The position numbers and the translations under genes are program-made. A model generated the notes under the pieces. The model saw nothing but the letters and a program-made list of their open reading frames with translations. It was not told the origin of the DNA and made no database searches. Of a DNA stretch of 64,000 nucleotides, positions 13,101 to 24,175 are shown piece after piece. The stretch's first letter is position 1, and every line of letters starts with the position of its first letter. The DNA is taken from positions 2,775,420 through 2,839,419 of the forward strand of contig JADCRB010000028.1 of assembly GCA_021464245.1 (NCBI GenBank), read 5' to 3'. The stretch is from Carallia brachiata (taxonomy: Eukaryota; Streptophyta; Magnoliopsida; Malpighiales; Rhizophoraceae).

Positions 13101-15903
13101 TGAAAGCATTTAACACCCCAAAAGGTGTTGAAAATGGTTTTTATATTGAAATTAAAGGTTTTTGTAAGCATTTATGCTTAACTTAAGTTTAATTTGGGTT
13201 AAATAAGCCATTTAAATGCAAGAAAATCACTTATTTTCAAGAAATGAAGTAATTTAGCCTCTTTATCCATAACACAAATGGTCTTATGCAACTAATAAAT
13301 GCAAATTATGATCAATTGAACACTTATTAGAGGGAATTGAATGCATTTAACACCCCAAAAGGTGTTGGAAAAGGTTTTTGTATTGAAATTAAAGGTTTTT
13401 GTAAGCATTTATACTTAATTTAAGCTTAATTTTGGTCAAATAAGCCATTAAAATGCAAGAAAAACACTTATTTTCAAGAAATGAAGTAATTTAGCATCTT
13501 TATTCGTTACACAAATGGTCTTATGCAGCTAATAAATGCAAATTACGATCAATTGAACACTTATTAGAGGGAATTGAATGCAATTTAACACCCCAAAGGT
13601 GTTGGAAATGGTTTTTGCATTGAAATTAAACGTATTTGTAAGCATTTATACTTCATTTATGTTTAATTTGGGTTAAATAAGCCTTAAAATCCAAGAACAA
13701 AGAAAATCACTTATTTGCATGAAATGAAGTAATTTAGCCTCTTTATTCATGACACAAATGGTCTTATGCAACTATAATTGCAAATTTTGATCAATTGCAC
13801 ACTAATTAGAGGGAATTGAATGCATTTAACACCCCAAAAGTGTGTTGAAAATGGTTTTTGCATTGAAATTAAAAGTTTTTATAAGCATTTATACTTCATT
13901 TAAGTTTAATTTGGGTTAAATAAGTCATTAAAAATGCAAAGAAAAAAACTTTTTTGTAAGAAATGACGTGATTTAGCCTCTTTTTCGTGACACAAATGGT
14001 CTTATGCAACCAATAAATGCAAATTTTGATCAATTGCACACTTATTGGAGGGAATTGAAAGCATTTAACACCCAAAAGGTGTTGGAAAATGCTTTTTATA
14101 TTGAAATTAAAGGTTTTTGTAAGCATTTATGCTTAATTTAAGTTTAATTTCGGTTAAAAAGCCATTTAAATGCAAGGAAATCACTTATTTTCAAGAAATC
14201 AAGTAATTTAGCCTCTTTATTGTGACACAAATGGTCTTATGCAGCTAATAAATGCAAATTACGATCAATTGAACACTTATTAGAGGGGAATTGAATGCAT
14301 TTAACACCCCAAAAGGTGTTGGAAAAGGCTTTGTATTGAAATTAAAGGTTTTTGTAAGCATTTATACTTCATTTATGTTTAATTTGGGTTAAAATAAACC
14401 ATTAAAATCCAAGAAAATCACTTATTTGCAAGAAATGAAGTAATTGTAGCCTCTTTATTCATGACACAAATGGTCTTATGCAACTAATAATTGCAAATTT
14501 TGATCAATTGCACACTAATTAGAGGGAAATTGAACGCATTATATTTAACACCCCAAAAGGTGTTGAAAATGGTTTTTGCATTGAATTAAAAGTTTTTTAT
14601 AAGCATTTATACTTAATTTAAGTTTAATTTGGGTTAAATAAGTCATTAAAATGCAAGAAAATCACTTTTTTGTAAGAAATGACGTGATTTAGCCTCTTTA
14701 TTCGTGACACAAATGGTCTTATGCAACCAATAAATGCAAATTTTGATCAATTGCACACTTATTGGAGGGAATTGAAAGCATTTAACACCCAAAAGGTGTT
14801 GAAAATTTTTTATATTGATATTAAGGTTTTTGTAAGCATTTATGCTTAACTTAAGTTTAATTTGGGTTAAAAAGCCATTTTTAAATGCAAGAAAATCACT
14901 TATTTTCAAGAAATGAAGTAATTTAGCCTTTTATCCATAACACAAATGGTCTTATGCAACTAATAAATGCAAATTACGATCAATTGAACACTTATTAGAG
15001 GGGATGATGCTTTAACGCCCTAAAAGGTGTTGGAAGGAAATGGTTTTTTGCATTGAATTACAGGTTTTTTTAAGCATTTAACTTCATTCAAGTTTAATTT
15101 GGGTTAAATAAGCCATTTAAAATGCAAGAAAATCACTTATTTTCAAAACAATGAAGTAATTTTAGCCTCTTTATTCATGACACAAATGGCTTATGCAACT
15201 AATATAATACAAATTATGATCAATTGACACTTATTAGAGGGAATTGAATGCATTTTAACACCCCAAAAGTTGTTGGAAAAGGTTTTTGTATTGAAATTAA
15301 GGTTTTTGTAAGCATTTATACTTAATTTAAGCTTAATTTGGTCAAATAAGCTATTAAAATGCAAGAAAAACACTTATTTTCAAGAAATGAAGTAATTTAG
15401 CATCTTTATTCGTTACACAAATGGTCTTATGCAGCTAATAAATGCAAATTACGATCAATTGAACACTTATTGAGGGAATTGAATGCATTTAACACCCCAA
15501 AAGGTGTTGGAAATGGTTTTTGCATTGAAATTAAACGTTATTTGTAAGCATTTATACTTCATTTTGTTTAATTTGGGTTTTAAATAAGCCATTAAAATCC
15601 AAGAAAATCACTTCTTATTTGCATGAAATGAAGTAATTTAGCCTCTTTATTCATGACACAAATGGTTTATGCACTAATAATTGCAAATTTTGATCAATTG
15701 CACACTAATTAGAGGGAATTGAATGCATTTAACACCCCAAAAGGTGTTGAAAATGGTTTTTGCATTGAAATTAAAAGTTTTTATAGCATTTATACTTAAT
15801 TTAAGTTTAATTTGGGTTAAATAAGTCATTAAATGCAAGAAAATCACTTTTTTTTGTAAGAAATGACGTGATTTAGCCTCTTTATCGTGACACAAATGGT
15901 CTT
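4132..15903 (+). repeat. 237-bp satellite array, block 2
   Basis: About 50 head-to-tail monomers with the same three-class cycle as block 1. A rarer variant carrying AAGCTTAATTTTGGTC closes longer cycles: it begins at 1, 1645, 3552, 6117, 9173, 11774 and 13418, giving spacings near 7, 8, 11, 13, 11 and 7 monomers once small deletions are allowed for. About 8.4-11.9 kb is nearly free of indels, while about 4.1-8 kb and the last 4 kb carry many. No gene or mobile element was seen in this block. Confidence 0.94.
11774..15903 (+). repeat. Exact second copy of positions 1-4130
   Basis: This stretch repeats positions 1-4130 at a constant offset of 11773. I compared the first and last bases, five distinctive open-frame landmarks and several lines, including private indels such as a shortened TTTATCGTGACAC just before the end. 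Both copies stop at the same base in front of an N (4131 and 15904). The upstream extent cannot be seen because the window begins at position 1. Sharing random-looking indels and the same end point favours redundant contig sequence over a natural duplication. Confidence 0.9.
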
Positions 15904-15904
15904 N
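15904..15904. other. Single N with monomer register break
   Basis: The left side stops at GTCTT, about monomer position 185. The right side resumes at AAGGTTTTTGTAATC, about monomer position 55. Roughly 107 bp of a monomer is therefore skipped, or an unknown number of whole monomers plus that. Variant classes also change across the N, so this is a join between non-adjacent satellite pieces. Confidence 0.88.
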
Positions 15905-18900
15905 AAGGTTTTTGTAATCATTTATGCTTATTTAACTTTAATTTTGGTCAAATAAGCCATTAAAATGCAAGAAAATCAGTTATTTGGAAGAAATGAAGTA
16001 ATTTAGCCTCTTTATGTCATGACACAAAATGGTCTTATCAAACTAATAAATGCAAATTATGATCAATTGAAACACTTATAAGAGGGAATTGAATGCATTT
16101 AACACCCCAAAAGGTGGAAAAGGCTTTTGTATTGAAATTAAAGGTTTTTGTAAGCATTTATATTTAATTTAAGTTTAATTTTGGTCAAATAAGCCATTAA
16201 AATTCAAGAAATCAATTATTCTCAAGAAATGAAGTAATTTAGCATCTTTATTCGTTACACAAATGGTCTTAGAGCTAATAAATGCAAATTACGATCAATT
16301 GAACACTTATTAGAGGGAATTGAAAGCATTTAAACCCCTAAAAGTGTTGGAAATGGTTTTTGCATTGAAATTAAAGGTCTTTTTAAGCATTTAAACTTCA
16401 TTCAAGTATAATTTGGGTTAAATAAGCCATTAAAATGCAAGAAAATCACTTATTTGTAAGAAATGAAGTAATTTAGCCTCTTTATTCATGACACAAATGG
16501 TCTTATACAACTAATAAATGCAAATTATGATCAATTGAACACTTATTAGAGGGAATTGAATGCATTTAACACCCCAAAATGTGTTGGAAAAGGTTTTTGT
16601 ATTGAAATTAAAGGTTTTTGTAAGCATTTATGCTTAATTTAAGTTTAATTTTGGTCAAATAAGCCATTAAAATGCAAGAAAATCACTTATTTTCAAGAAA
16701 TAAAGTAATTTAGCCTCTTTATTTGTGACACAAATGGTCTTATGCAGCTAATAAATGTAAATTACGATCAATTGAACACTTATTAGAGGAATGAATGCAT
16801 TTAACACCCCAAAAAGTTGTGGAAATGGTTTTTGCATTGAAATTAAACATTTTTTAAGCATTTAAACTTCATTCAAGTATAATTTGGGTTAATAAGCCAT
16901 TAAAATGCAAGAAAATCACTTTTGCAAGAAATGAAGTAATTTAAGTTTAGCCTCTTATTCATGACACAAATGGTCTTATACAACTAATAAATGCAAATTT
17001 TGATCAATTGCACACTTATTGAAGGGAATTGAAAGCATTTAAAACCCCCCAAAAGGTGTTGGAAATGGTTTTTACATTGAAATTAAAGGTTTTTGTAATC
17101 ATTTATACTTAATTTAAGTTTAATTTTGGTCAAATAAGCGATTAAAATGCAAGAAAATCACTTATTTGGAAGAAATGAAGTAATTTAGCCTCTTTATTCA
17201 TGACACAAATGGTCTTATACAACTAATAAATGCAAATTATGATCAATTGAACACTTATAAGAGGGAATTGAATGCATTTAACACCCCAAAAGGTGTTGGA
17301 AAAGGCTTTTGTATTGAAAATTAAAGGTTTTTGTAGCAGTTATGCTTATTTAAGTTTAGTTTTGGTCAAATAAGCCATTAAAATGCAAGAAAATCACTTT
17401 TTTCATGAAATGAAGTAATTTAGCATTTATTCGTTACACAAATGGTCTTATGCAGCTAATAAATGCAATTACGATCAATTGAACACTTATTAGAGGGAAT
17501 TGAATGCATTTAACACCCCAAAAGGTGTTGGAAATGGTTTTTGCATTGAAATTAAAGGTTTTTTTAATTTATTTAAACTTCATTCAAGTATAATTTGGGT
17601 TTAAATAAGCCATTAAAATGCAAGAAAATCACTTATTTGTAAGAAATGAAGTAATTTAGCCTCTTTATTCAGGACACAAATGGTCTTATACAACTAATAA
17701 ATGCAAATTATGATCAATTGCACACTAATTAGAGGGAATTGAATGCATTTAACACCCCAAAAGGTGTTGGAAATGGTTTTTTGCATTGAAATTAAACGTT
17801 TTGCAAGCATTTATACTTCATTTATGTTTAATTTGGGTTAAATAAGCCATTATTAAAATCCAAGAAAATCACTTATTTGTATGAAATGAAGTAATTTAGC
17901 CTCTTTATTCATGACACAAATGGTCTTATGCAACTAATAATTGCAAATTTTGATCAATTGCACACTAACTTAGAGGAATTGAATGCATTTAACACCCCAA
18001 AAGGTGTTGGAAATGGTTTTTGCATTGAAATTAAAAGTTTTTGTAAGCATTTATACTTAATTTAAGTTTAATTTGGGTTAAATAAGTCATTAAAATGGAA
18101 GAAAATCACTTATTTGCAAGAAATGAAGTCATTTAGCCTCTTTCTTCGTGACACAAATGGTCTTATGCAACTAATAAATGCAAATTACGATGAATTGAAC
18201 ACTTATTAGAGGGAATTGAATGCATTTAACACCCCAAAAGGTGTTGGAAATGGTTTTTGCACTGAAATTAAAGGTTTTTTTAAGCATTTAAACTTCATTC
18301 AAGTTTAATTTGGGTTAAATAAGCCATTAAAATGCAAGAAAATCACTTCTTTGCAAGAAATGAAGTAATTTAGCCTCTTTATTCATGACACAAATGGTCT
18401 TATGCAACTAATAAATGCAAATTATGATCAATTGAACACTTATAAGAGGGAATTGAATGCATTTAACACCCCAAAAGGTGTTGGAAAAGGCTTTTGTATT
18501 GAAATTAAAGGTTTTTGTAAGCATTTATACTTAATTTAAGTTTAATTTTGGTCAAATAAGCCATTAAAATTCAAGAAATCACTTACTTTCAAGAAATGAA
18601 GTAATTTAGCATCTTTATTCGTTACACAAATGGTCTTATGCAGCTAATAAATGCAAATTACGATCAATTGAACACTTATTAGAGGGAATTGAATGCATTT
18701 AACACCCCAAAAGGTGTTGGAAATGGTTTTTGCATTGAAATTAAAGGTTTTTTTAAGCATTTAAACTTCATTCAAGTATAATTTGGGTTAAATAAGCCAT
18801 TAAAATGCAAGAAAATCACTTATTTGTAAGAAATGAAGTAATTTAGCCTCTTTATTCAGGACACAAATGGTCTTATACAACTAATAAATGCAAATTATGA

Positions 18901-20547
18901 TCAATTGAACACTTATTAGAGGGAATTGAATGCATTTAACACCCCAAAATGTGTTGGAAAAGGTTTTTGTATTGAAATTAAAGGTTTTTGTAAGCAGTTA
19001 TGCTTAATTTAAGTTTAGTTTTGGTCAAATAAGCCATTAAAATGCAAGAAAATCACTTATTTTCATGAAATGAAGTAATTTAGCATCTTTATTCGTTACA
19101 CAAATGGTCTTATGCAGCTAATAAATGCAAATTACGATCAATTGAACACTTATTAGAGGGAATTGAATGCATTTAACACCCCAAAAGGTGTTGGAAATGG
19201 TTTTTGCACTGAAATTAAAGGTTTTTTTAAGCATTTAAACTTCATTCAAGTTTAATTTGGGTTAAATAAGCCATTAAAATGCAAGAAAATCACTTCTTTG
19301 CAAGAAATGAAGTAATTTAGCCTCTCTATTCATGACACAAATGGTCTTATGCAACTAATAAATGCAAATTATGATCAATTGAACACTTATTAGAGGGAAT
19401 TGAATGCATTTAACACCCCAAAATGTGTTGGAAAAGGTTTTTGTAAGCATTTATACTTAATTTAAGTTTAATTTTGGTCAAATAAGCCATTAAAATTCAA
19501 GAAATCACTTACTTTCAAGAAATGAAGTAATTTAGCATCTTTATTCGTTACACAAATGGTCTTATGCAGCTAATAAATGCAAATTACGATCAATTGAACA
19601 CTTATTAGAGGGAATTGAATGCATTTAACACCCCAAAAGGTGTTGGAAATGGTTTTTGCATTGAAATTAAAGGTTTTTTTAAGCATTTAAACTTCATTCA
19701 AGTATAATTTGGGTTAAATAAGCCATTAAAATGCAAGAAAATCACTTATTTGTAAGAAATGAAGTAATTTAGCCTCTTTATTCAGGACACAAATGGTCTT
19801 ATACAACTAATAAATGCAAATTATGATCAATTGAACACTTATTAGAGGGAATTGAATGCATTTAACACCCCAAAATGTGTTGGAAAAGGTTTTTGTATTG
19901 AAATTAAAGGTTTTTGTAAGCAGTTATGCTTAATTTAAGTTTAGTTTTGGTCAAATAAGCCATTAAAATGCAAGAAAATCACTTATTTTCATGAAATGAA
20001 GTAATTTAGCATCTTTATTCGTTACACAAATGGTCTTATGCAGCTAATAAATGCAAATTACGATCAATTGAACACTTATTAGAGGGAATTGAATGCATTT
20101 AACACCCCAAAAGGTGTTGGAAATGGTTTTTGCACTTAAATTAAAGGTTTTTTTAAGCATTTAAACTTCATTCAAGTTTAATTTGGGTTAAATAAGCCAT
20201 TAAAAAAGCAAAAGAAAATCACTTCTTTGCAAGAAATGAAGTAATTTAGCCTCTCTATTCATGACACAAATGGTCTTATGCAACTAATAAATGCAAATTA
20301 TGATCAATTGAACACTTATTAGAGGGAATTGAATGCATTTAACACCCCAAAATGTGTTGGAAAAGGTTTTTGTAAGCATTTATACTTAATTTAAGTTTAA
20401 TTTTGGTCAAATAAGCCATTAAAATGCCAGAAAATCACTTATTTTCATGAAATGAAGTAATTTAGCATCTTTATTCGTTACACAAATGGTCTTATGCAGC
20501 TAATAAATGCAAATTACGATCAATTGAACACTTATTAGAGGGAATTG
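15905..20547 (+). repeat. 237-bp satellite array, block 3
   Basis: About 20 head-to-tail monomers. From about 18.2 kb a four-monomer cycle near 948 bp is visible: the marker TTTTTGCACTGAAATT recurs at about 18257 and 19205, and a one-base variant of it at about 20130. Two monomers (junctions near 19436 and 20365) share a 21-bp deletion between two copies of GGTTTTTGTA. About 15.9-18 kb is richer in indels. The array ends in GAGGGAATTG at the retrotransposon's left edge. No gene was seen. Confidence 0.94.
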
Positions 20548-20559
20548 TGATGAGAACCA

Positions 20560-20713
20560 CACCTAGAGAGGTGAAACCCCACACCAATGTGTTGATAACA
20601 ACCCAAGAAAGCTAAATCAGATTCAGCGATGAGAACCAAGACCCGTTGTCTATAATGGAGACAAGAACCAAGGTTATAAGCGGAACCAAGACCCGATATC
20701 TATAAAGAGATAT
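20560..20713 (-). other. Three small hairpins in the LTR (3' copy)
   Basis: Three short perfect inverted repeats lie within 155 bp: CACCT-AGAG-AGGTG at 20560-20573, TTGTCT-ATAATGG-AGACAA at 20646-20664, and ATATCT-ATAAAG-AGATAT at 20696-20713. The last two sit in a tandem duplication of period 50, each flanked by GAACCAAGACCCG and GAACCAAGGTTATAA. Their outer stem bases differ but both arms changed together. They fall downstream of the TATA box, in the R/U5 part, which forms the 5' leader of the element's RNA. A structural role is inferred from this pattern. Confidence 0.7.
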
Positions 20714-20898
20714 GAACCAAGGTTATAATAAGATGATAAGTAGTAGAAATCACACTCAAGAACAATTTGAGATGTGAATGATTAGCCTGATTGCTCACAC
20801 AAGGCTGAAACACAAAGTTCTCAAAAGAACCAAGTAGGATAGTTTATTCCTCTCAATCAAATGTTTAACAATGTCCCGGTTCTAGGGCTTTAACAAGG

Positions 20899-20907
20899 TA
20901 TTTATAG
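20899..20907 (-). promoter_or_regulatory. TATA box in 3' LTR
   Basis: The element strand reads CTATAAATA. In this downstream LTR it is not expected to drive the element. An AATAAA on the same strand at 20843-20848, about 50 nt further along, could serve 3' end formation. The identical TATA box in the 5' LTR is the likely active one. Confidence 0.6.
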
Positions 20908-21148
20908 CCTTTTAGAAACCCTAGAATCAGAATATAATGCACTTTAAAACTTACTAAATAAGGATTGAGCTTAACAAGGAAAGTACAGCTCTAATTCCCA
21001 ATTGGTGTAGGTTATCAAAGGAAACAAAACAAATCCTCCCAAATTAAGTTCAGCCAACCTTAAATAGAATGGTGGCACAAAAATAAACCCTAAATAACAT
21101 AGAATGGACGTTCATATTGATGGTCTAGGTGCAAATGGCCTTGTATCC

Positions 21149-24100
21149 TCAATTTTGGGCTTGAATTAAGTTAACCAGGCCTTGTTCTTCTTGTATGAAT
21201 GGAATCCCTTGTGTTTTGGCCCAACTAGCTTCAATTAGCCCTTGCAAAGCTTGACGCATCCTCTTCGCTTTAGCTCTTGTGATTGCACCATCCCGAATGT
21301 GCAACGGGTCATGATTGTTTGTATTGATGCTGCCTTGATTCCCATCATTTCCCCTCTCCTCAAAAGGATTTGTCCTCAAATCGCCATCACCTACATCAAA
21401 AGGAGAAAGATCAGAAACATTAAAGGTAGCACTAACATTATACTCACCAGGCAAATCCAATTTATAAGCATTGTCATTGATCCTCTCAACAATTTGGAAA
21501 GGGCCATCTCCTCTGGGATGCAGCTTGGAACGCCTTTGCATAGGAAATCGCTCTTTTCGCATATGCAACCACACCCAATCACCAGGCTCAAGAACAACTT
21601 GCTTGCGCCCTTTATTAGCTTGCTTAGCATATTGTTCATTACGCTTCTCTATATGCTGCCTAACTTTCTCATGTAGTTGTCTTACAAATTCTGCCTTCTT
21701 TTGACCATCTAGATTTGCCCTTTCCTCAATTGGTAACGGAAGTAAGTCCAATGGTGTTAATGGATTGAAACCATAAACAACCTCAAATGGTGAAAATCCA
21801 GTGGTACTATGCACACTCCTATTGTAAGCGAACTCGACATGCGGTAGACAATCCTCCCAATTCTTCAAGTTCTTTGGATGAGAACGCAATAAAGCTCCTA
21901 ATGTCCTATTCACCACCTCGGTTTGTCCATCGGTTTGTGGATGGCATGTTGTAGAAAACAATAGCTTAGTTCCTAGCTTTTTCCACAAGGTCCTCCAAAA
22001 GTGACTAAGGAACTTAACATCTCGGTCGGACACTATGCTTCTTGGCACTCCATGCAATCGAACCACTTCTTTGAAGAATAAATCAGCAATATTTGTGGCG
22101 TCATCGGTCTTTTGACATGGTATAAAATGAGCCATCTTTGAAAACCTGTCAACCACAACAAAAACACTATCTCGGCCCCTTTTGGACCTAGGTAAACCCA
22201 ATACAAAATCCATAGAAATATTAGTCCAAGGTTCACTAGGTACAGGCAAAGGGGTATACAACCCATGGGGCATAATTTTAGACTTAGCTTGTTTACAAGT
22301 AACACATCTTTTGCATAATGTCTCTACATCAGATTTCATGCATGGCCAAAAGAAATGTTCCTCTAAAACATCTAAGGTCTTTTTGATCCCAAAATGCCCC
22401 ATTAAACCACCTCCATGAGCCTCTCTAACAAGCAACTCTCGTAAAGATGATTTAGGCACACACAACTTATTTTCCTTAAACAAGAATCCATTATGCCTAT
22501 AAAATTTACTAAAGGCAGTTTTCTCACATGCATTGTATACATTAGCAAAATCAAGGTCTTCAGCATACAATTCCTTAATATACTCAAAACCTAATAATTT
22601 TGCATCCAAAGTAGTGAGTAGCACATACCTTCTAGATAACGCATCAGCCACAACATTTTCCTTACCTTGTTTGTACTTAATCACATAAGGAAATGTCTCA
22701 ATGAACTCCACCCATTTAGCATGCCTTCGGTTGAGCTTTTCCTGACCCTTCAAATGTTTTAAACTCTCATGATCAGTATGAATGACAAACTCCTTGGGCC
22801 ATAAATAATGCTGCCATGTCTCTAAAGCTCGAACCAATGCGTACAACTCCTTGTCATAAGTGGGATAATTCAAGGCTGCCCCATTTAGTTTTTCACTAAA
22901 GTAAGCTAATGGTCGTCCTTCTTGCATCAAAACAGCTCCAATACCTATACCTGAAGCATCACATTCAATTTCAAACGTTTTAGTAAAGTCAGGTAAAGCT
23001 AGTAATGGTGCATTACAAAGTTTATCCTTAAGCAAGTTAAACGCTTCTTCTTGCTCCTTTTCCCACTTGAAGCCAACACTTTTCTTTATCACTTCCGTCA
23101 GTGGTGCAGCTAAGGTGCTGAAATCTTTGACAAATCTTCTATAAAAGCTCGCCAAACCATGGAAGCTACGCACATCCCCAATTGACTTAGGTGTCGGCCA
23201 CTCCTTGATTGCCTTGATCTTCTCCTCATCTACTTCAACTCCCTTGGCCGAAACAACAAAACCTAAGAATACAACCTCATCGGTACAAAAACAGCACTTT
23301 TTAAGGTTAGCATACAACTTTTCTTGCCTTAAAACATTAAGTACTAAATGCAACTGCTCAACATGCTCTTCTATGCTCTTGCTGTACACTAAGATGTCAT
23401 CAAAGTAAACAACAACAAACTTACCAATGAATGCGCGCAAAACATGATTCATTAAACGCATGAATGTACTAGGTGCATTAGTTAAACCAAAAGGCATTAC
23501 TAACCACTCATATAAACCATGTTTTGTCTTAAATGCAGTTTTCCATTCATCACCTTCACGCATCCTAATTTGATGATATCCACTTTTTAGATCAATCTTA
23601 GTAAACACACAAGATCCATGCAACTCATCTAACATGTCATCTAACCTAGGAATAGGATGTCTATACTTTACAGTGATTTTGTTGACGGCACGACAATCAA
23701 CACACATACGCCAAGATCCATCCTTCTTAGGTACCAACAACACGGGAACGGCACATGGACTCATGCTTTCACGCACATATCCTCTCTCCATCAATTCACC
23801 AATCTGCCTTTGTAACTCCTTCGTCTCCTCAGGATTAGTTCTATAGGCAGGTTTGTTAGGAATCTGTGCACCGGGAACAAAATCAATTTGGTGCTCAATC
23901 CCCCTAATTGGTGGCAATCCAGGTGGCAAATCCTCAGGGAATACGTCCTCAAATTCCTGCAACAAATTACGCACAGGACTAGGCAAAGAAACATCAAGGT
24001 CAGAATTAGTGAAATAAGCATCCTTGTACACAAGGACATACATGGTTTGCTTAGCCATGTAGGCTGCCCTCACATCACTCCCTTTTGCATAAACACTCAA

Positions 24101-24175
24101 TTTTTTCTCACTCTTGTTCCTTTCACTCAAGCTCTCCTTTTTCTTTGTGCCACTCTTATCCCTTTCATGTGTACC
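21149..24175 (-). CDS. pol: pol polyprotein: reverse transcriptase, RNase H, integrase
   Basis: Copies the element RNA into DNA and inserts it. Residues are numbered from the TTG codon at 24130 (993 residues to the stop); the frame is open from 24175 and has no ATG near its start, so it is probably the continuation of gag-pro. Reverse transcriptase: about 85-290, with D180 in KIDLKSG and YFDD at 242-245. RNase H: about 385-500, with D391, E428, D453 and D496. Integrase: zinc-binding H572, H579, C609, C612; catalytic D641, D702, E738, the last two separated by 35 residues. A GPF...NAYKLDLP segment lies at 876-894, followed by a basic tail ([11 protein letters not shown]). I see no chromodomain. 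There is no internal stop over 3 kb, in keeping with the young LTRs. The frame overlaps the end of gag-pro by 49 nt in the -1 frame. Length and domain order are normal for a plant Ty3/gypsy pol. Confidence 0.93.
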   Translation of the reverse strand, partial: GTHERDKSGTKKKESLSERNKSEKKLSVYAKGSDVRAAYMAKQTMYVLVYKDAYFTNSDLDVSLPSPVRNLLQEFEDVFPEDLPPGLPPIRGIEHQIDFVPGAQIPNKPAYRTNPEETKELQRQIGELMERGYVRESMSPCAVPVLLVPKKDGSWRMCVDCRAVNKITVKYRHPIPRLDDMLDELHGSCVFTKIDLKSGYHQIRMREGDEWKTAFKTKHGLYEWLVMPFGLTNAPSTFMRLMNHVLRAFIGKFVVVYFDDILVYSKSIEEHVEQLHLVLNVLRQEKLYANLKKCCFCTDEVVFLGFVVSAKGVEVDEEKIKAIKEWPTPKSIGDVRSFHGLASFYRRFVKDFSTLAAPLTEVIKKSVGFKWEKEQEEAFNLLKDKLCNAPLLALPDFTKTFEIECDASGIGIGAVLMQEGRPLAYFSEKLNGAALNYPTYDKELYALVRALETWQHYLWPKEFVIHTDHESLKHLKGQEKLNRRHAKWVEFIETFPYVIKYKQGKENVVADALSRRYVLLTTLDAKLLGFEYIKELYAEDLDFANVYNACEKTAFSKFYRHNGFLFKENKLCVPKSSLRELLVREAHGGGLMGHFGIKKTLDVLEEHFFWPCMKSDVETLCKRCVTCKQAKSKIMPHGLYTPLPVPSEPWTNISMDFVLGLPRSKRGRDSVFVVVDRFSKMAHFIPCQKTDDATNIADLFFKEVVRLHGVPRSIVSDRDVKFLSHFWRTLWKKLGTKLLFSTTCHPQTDGQTEVVNRTLGALLRSHPKNLKNWEDCLPHVEFAYNRSVHSTTGFSPFEVVYGFNPLTPLDLLPLPIEERANLDGQKKAEFVRQLHEKVRQHIEKRNEQYAKQANKGRKQVVLEPGDWVWLHMRKERFPMQRRSKLHPRGDGPFQIVERINDNAYKLDLPGEYNVSATFNVSDLSPFDVGDGDLRTNPFEERGNDGNQGSINTNNHDPLHIRDGAITRAKAKRMRQALQGLIEASWAKTQGIPFIQEEQGLVNLIQAQN

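Larger units (their letters stand above)
20548..21133 (-). repeat. 3' LTR of the gypsy element
   Basis: On the plus strand it starts TGATGAGAACC and probably ends TAGGTGCA, giving TG...CA ends on the element strand. Identity with the other LTR is confirmed only to 21129, because the partner copy runs into an N. The two copies differ at three sites: AAGTAGTAGAA against AAGGTAGAA, GAAACAC against GAAAACAC, and GTCCCGG against GTCTGCCGG. The purine tract expected just upstream on the element strand is weak (GAGGATACAAGG), so the 21133 boundary is probable rather than certain. The pol stop codon lies only 15 bp from this boundary. Confidence 0.88.

Noticed and set aside
1..20547. CRISPR-like repeat array
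   Set aside because: Monomers are contiguous 237-bp copies without unique spacers, and the retrotransposon is eukaryotic.
24128..24130. Start codon for pol at the TTG
   Set aside because: TTG is an unlikely start in a plant, the frame is already open upstream to 24175, and no ATG occurs until well inside; pol is more likely a continuation of gag-pro.
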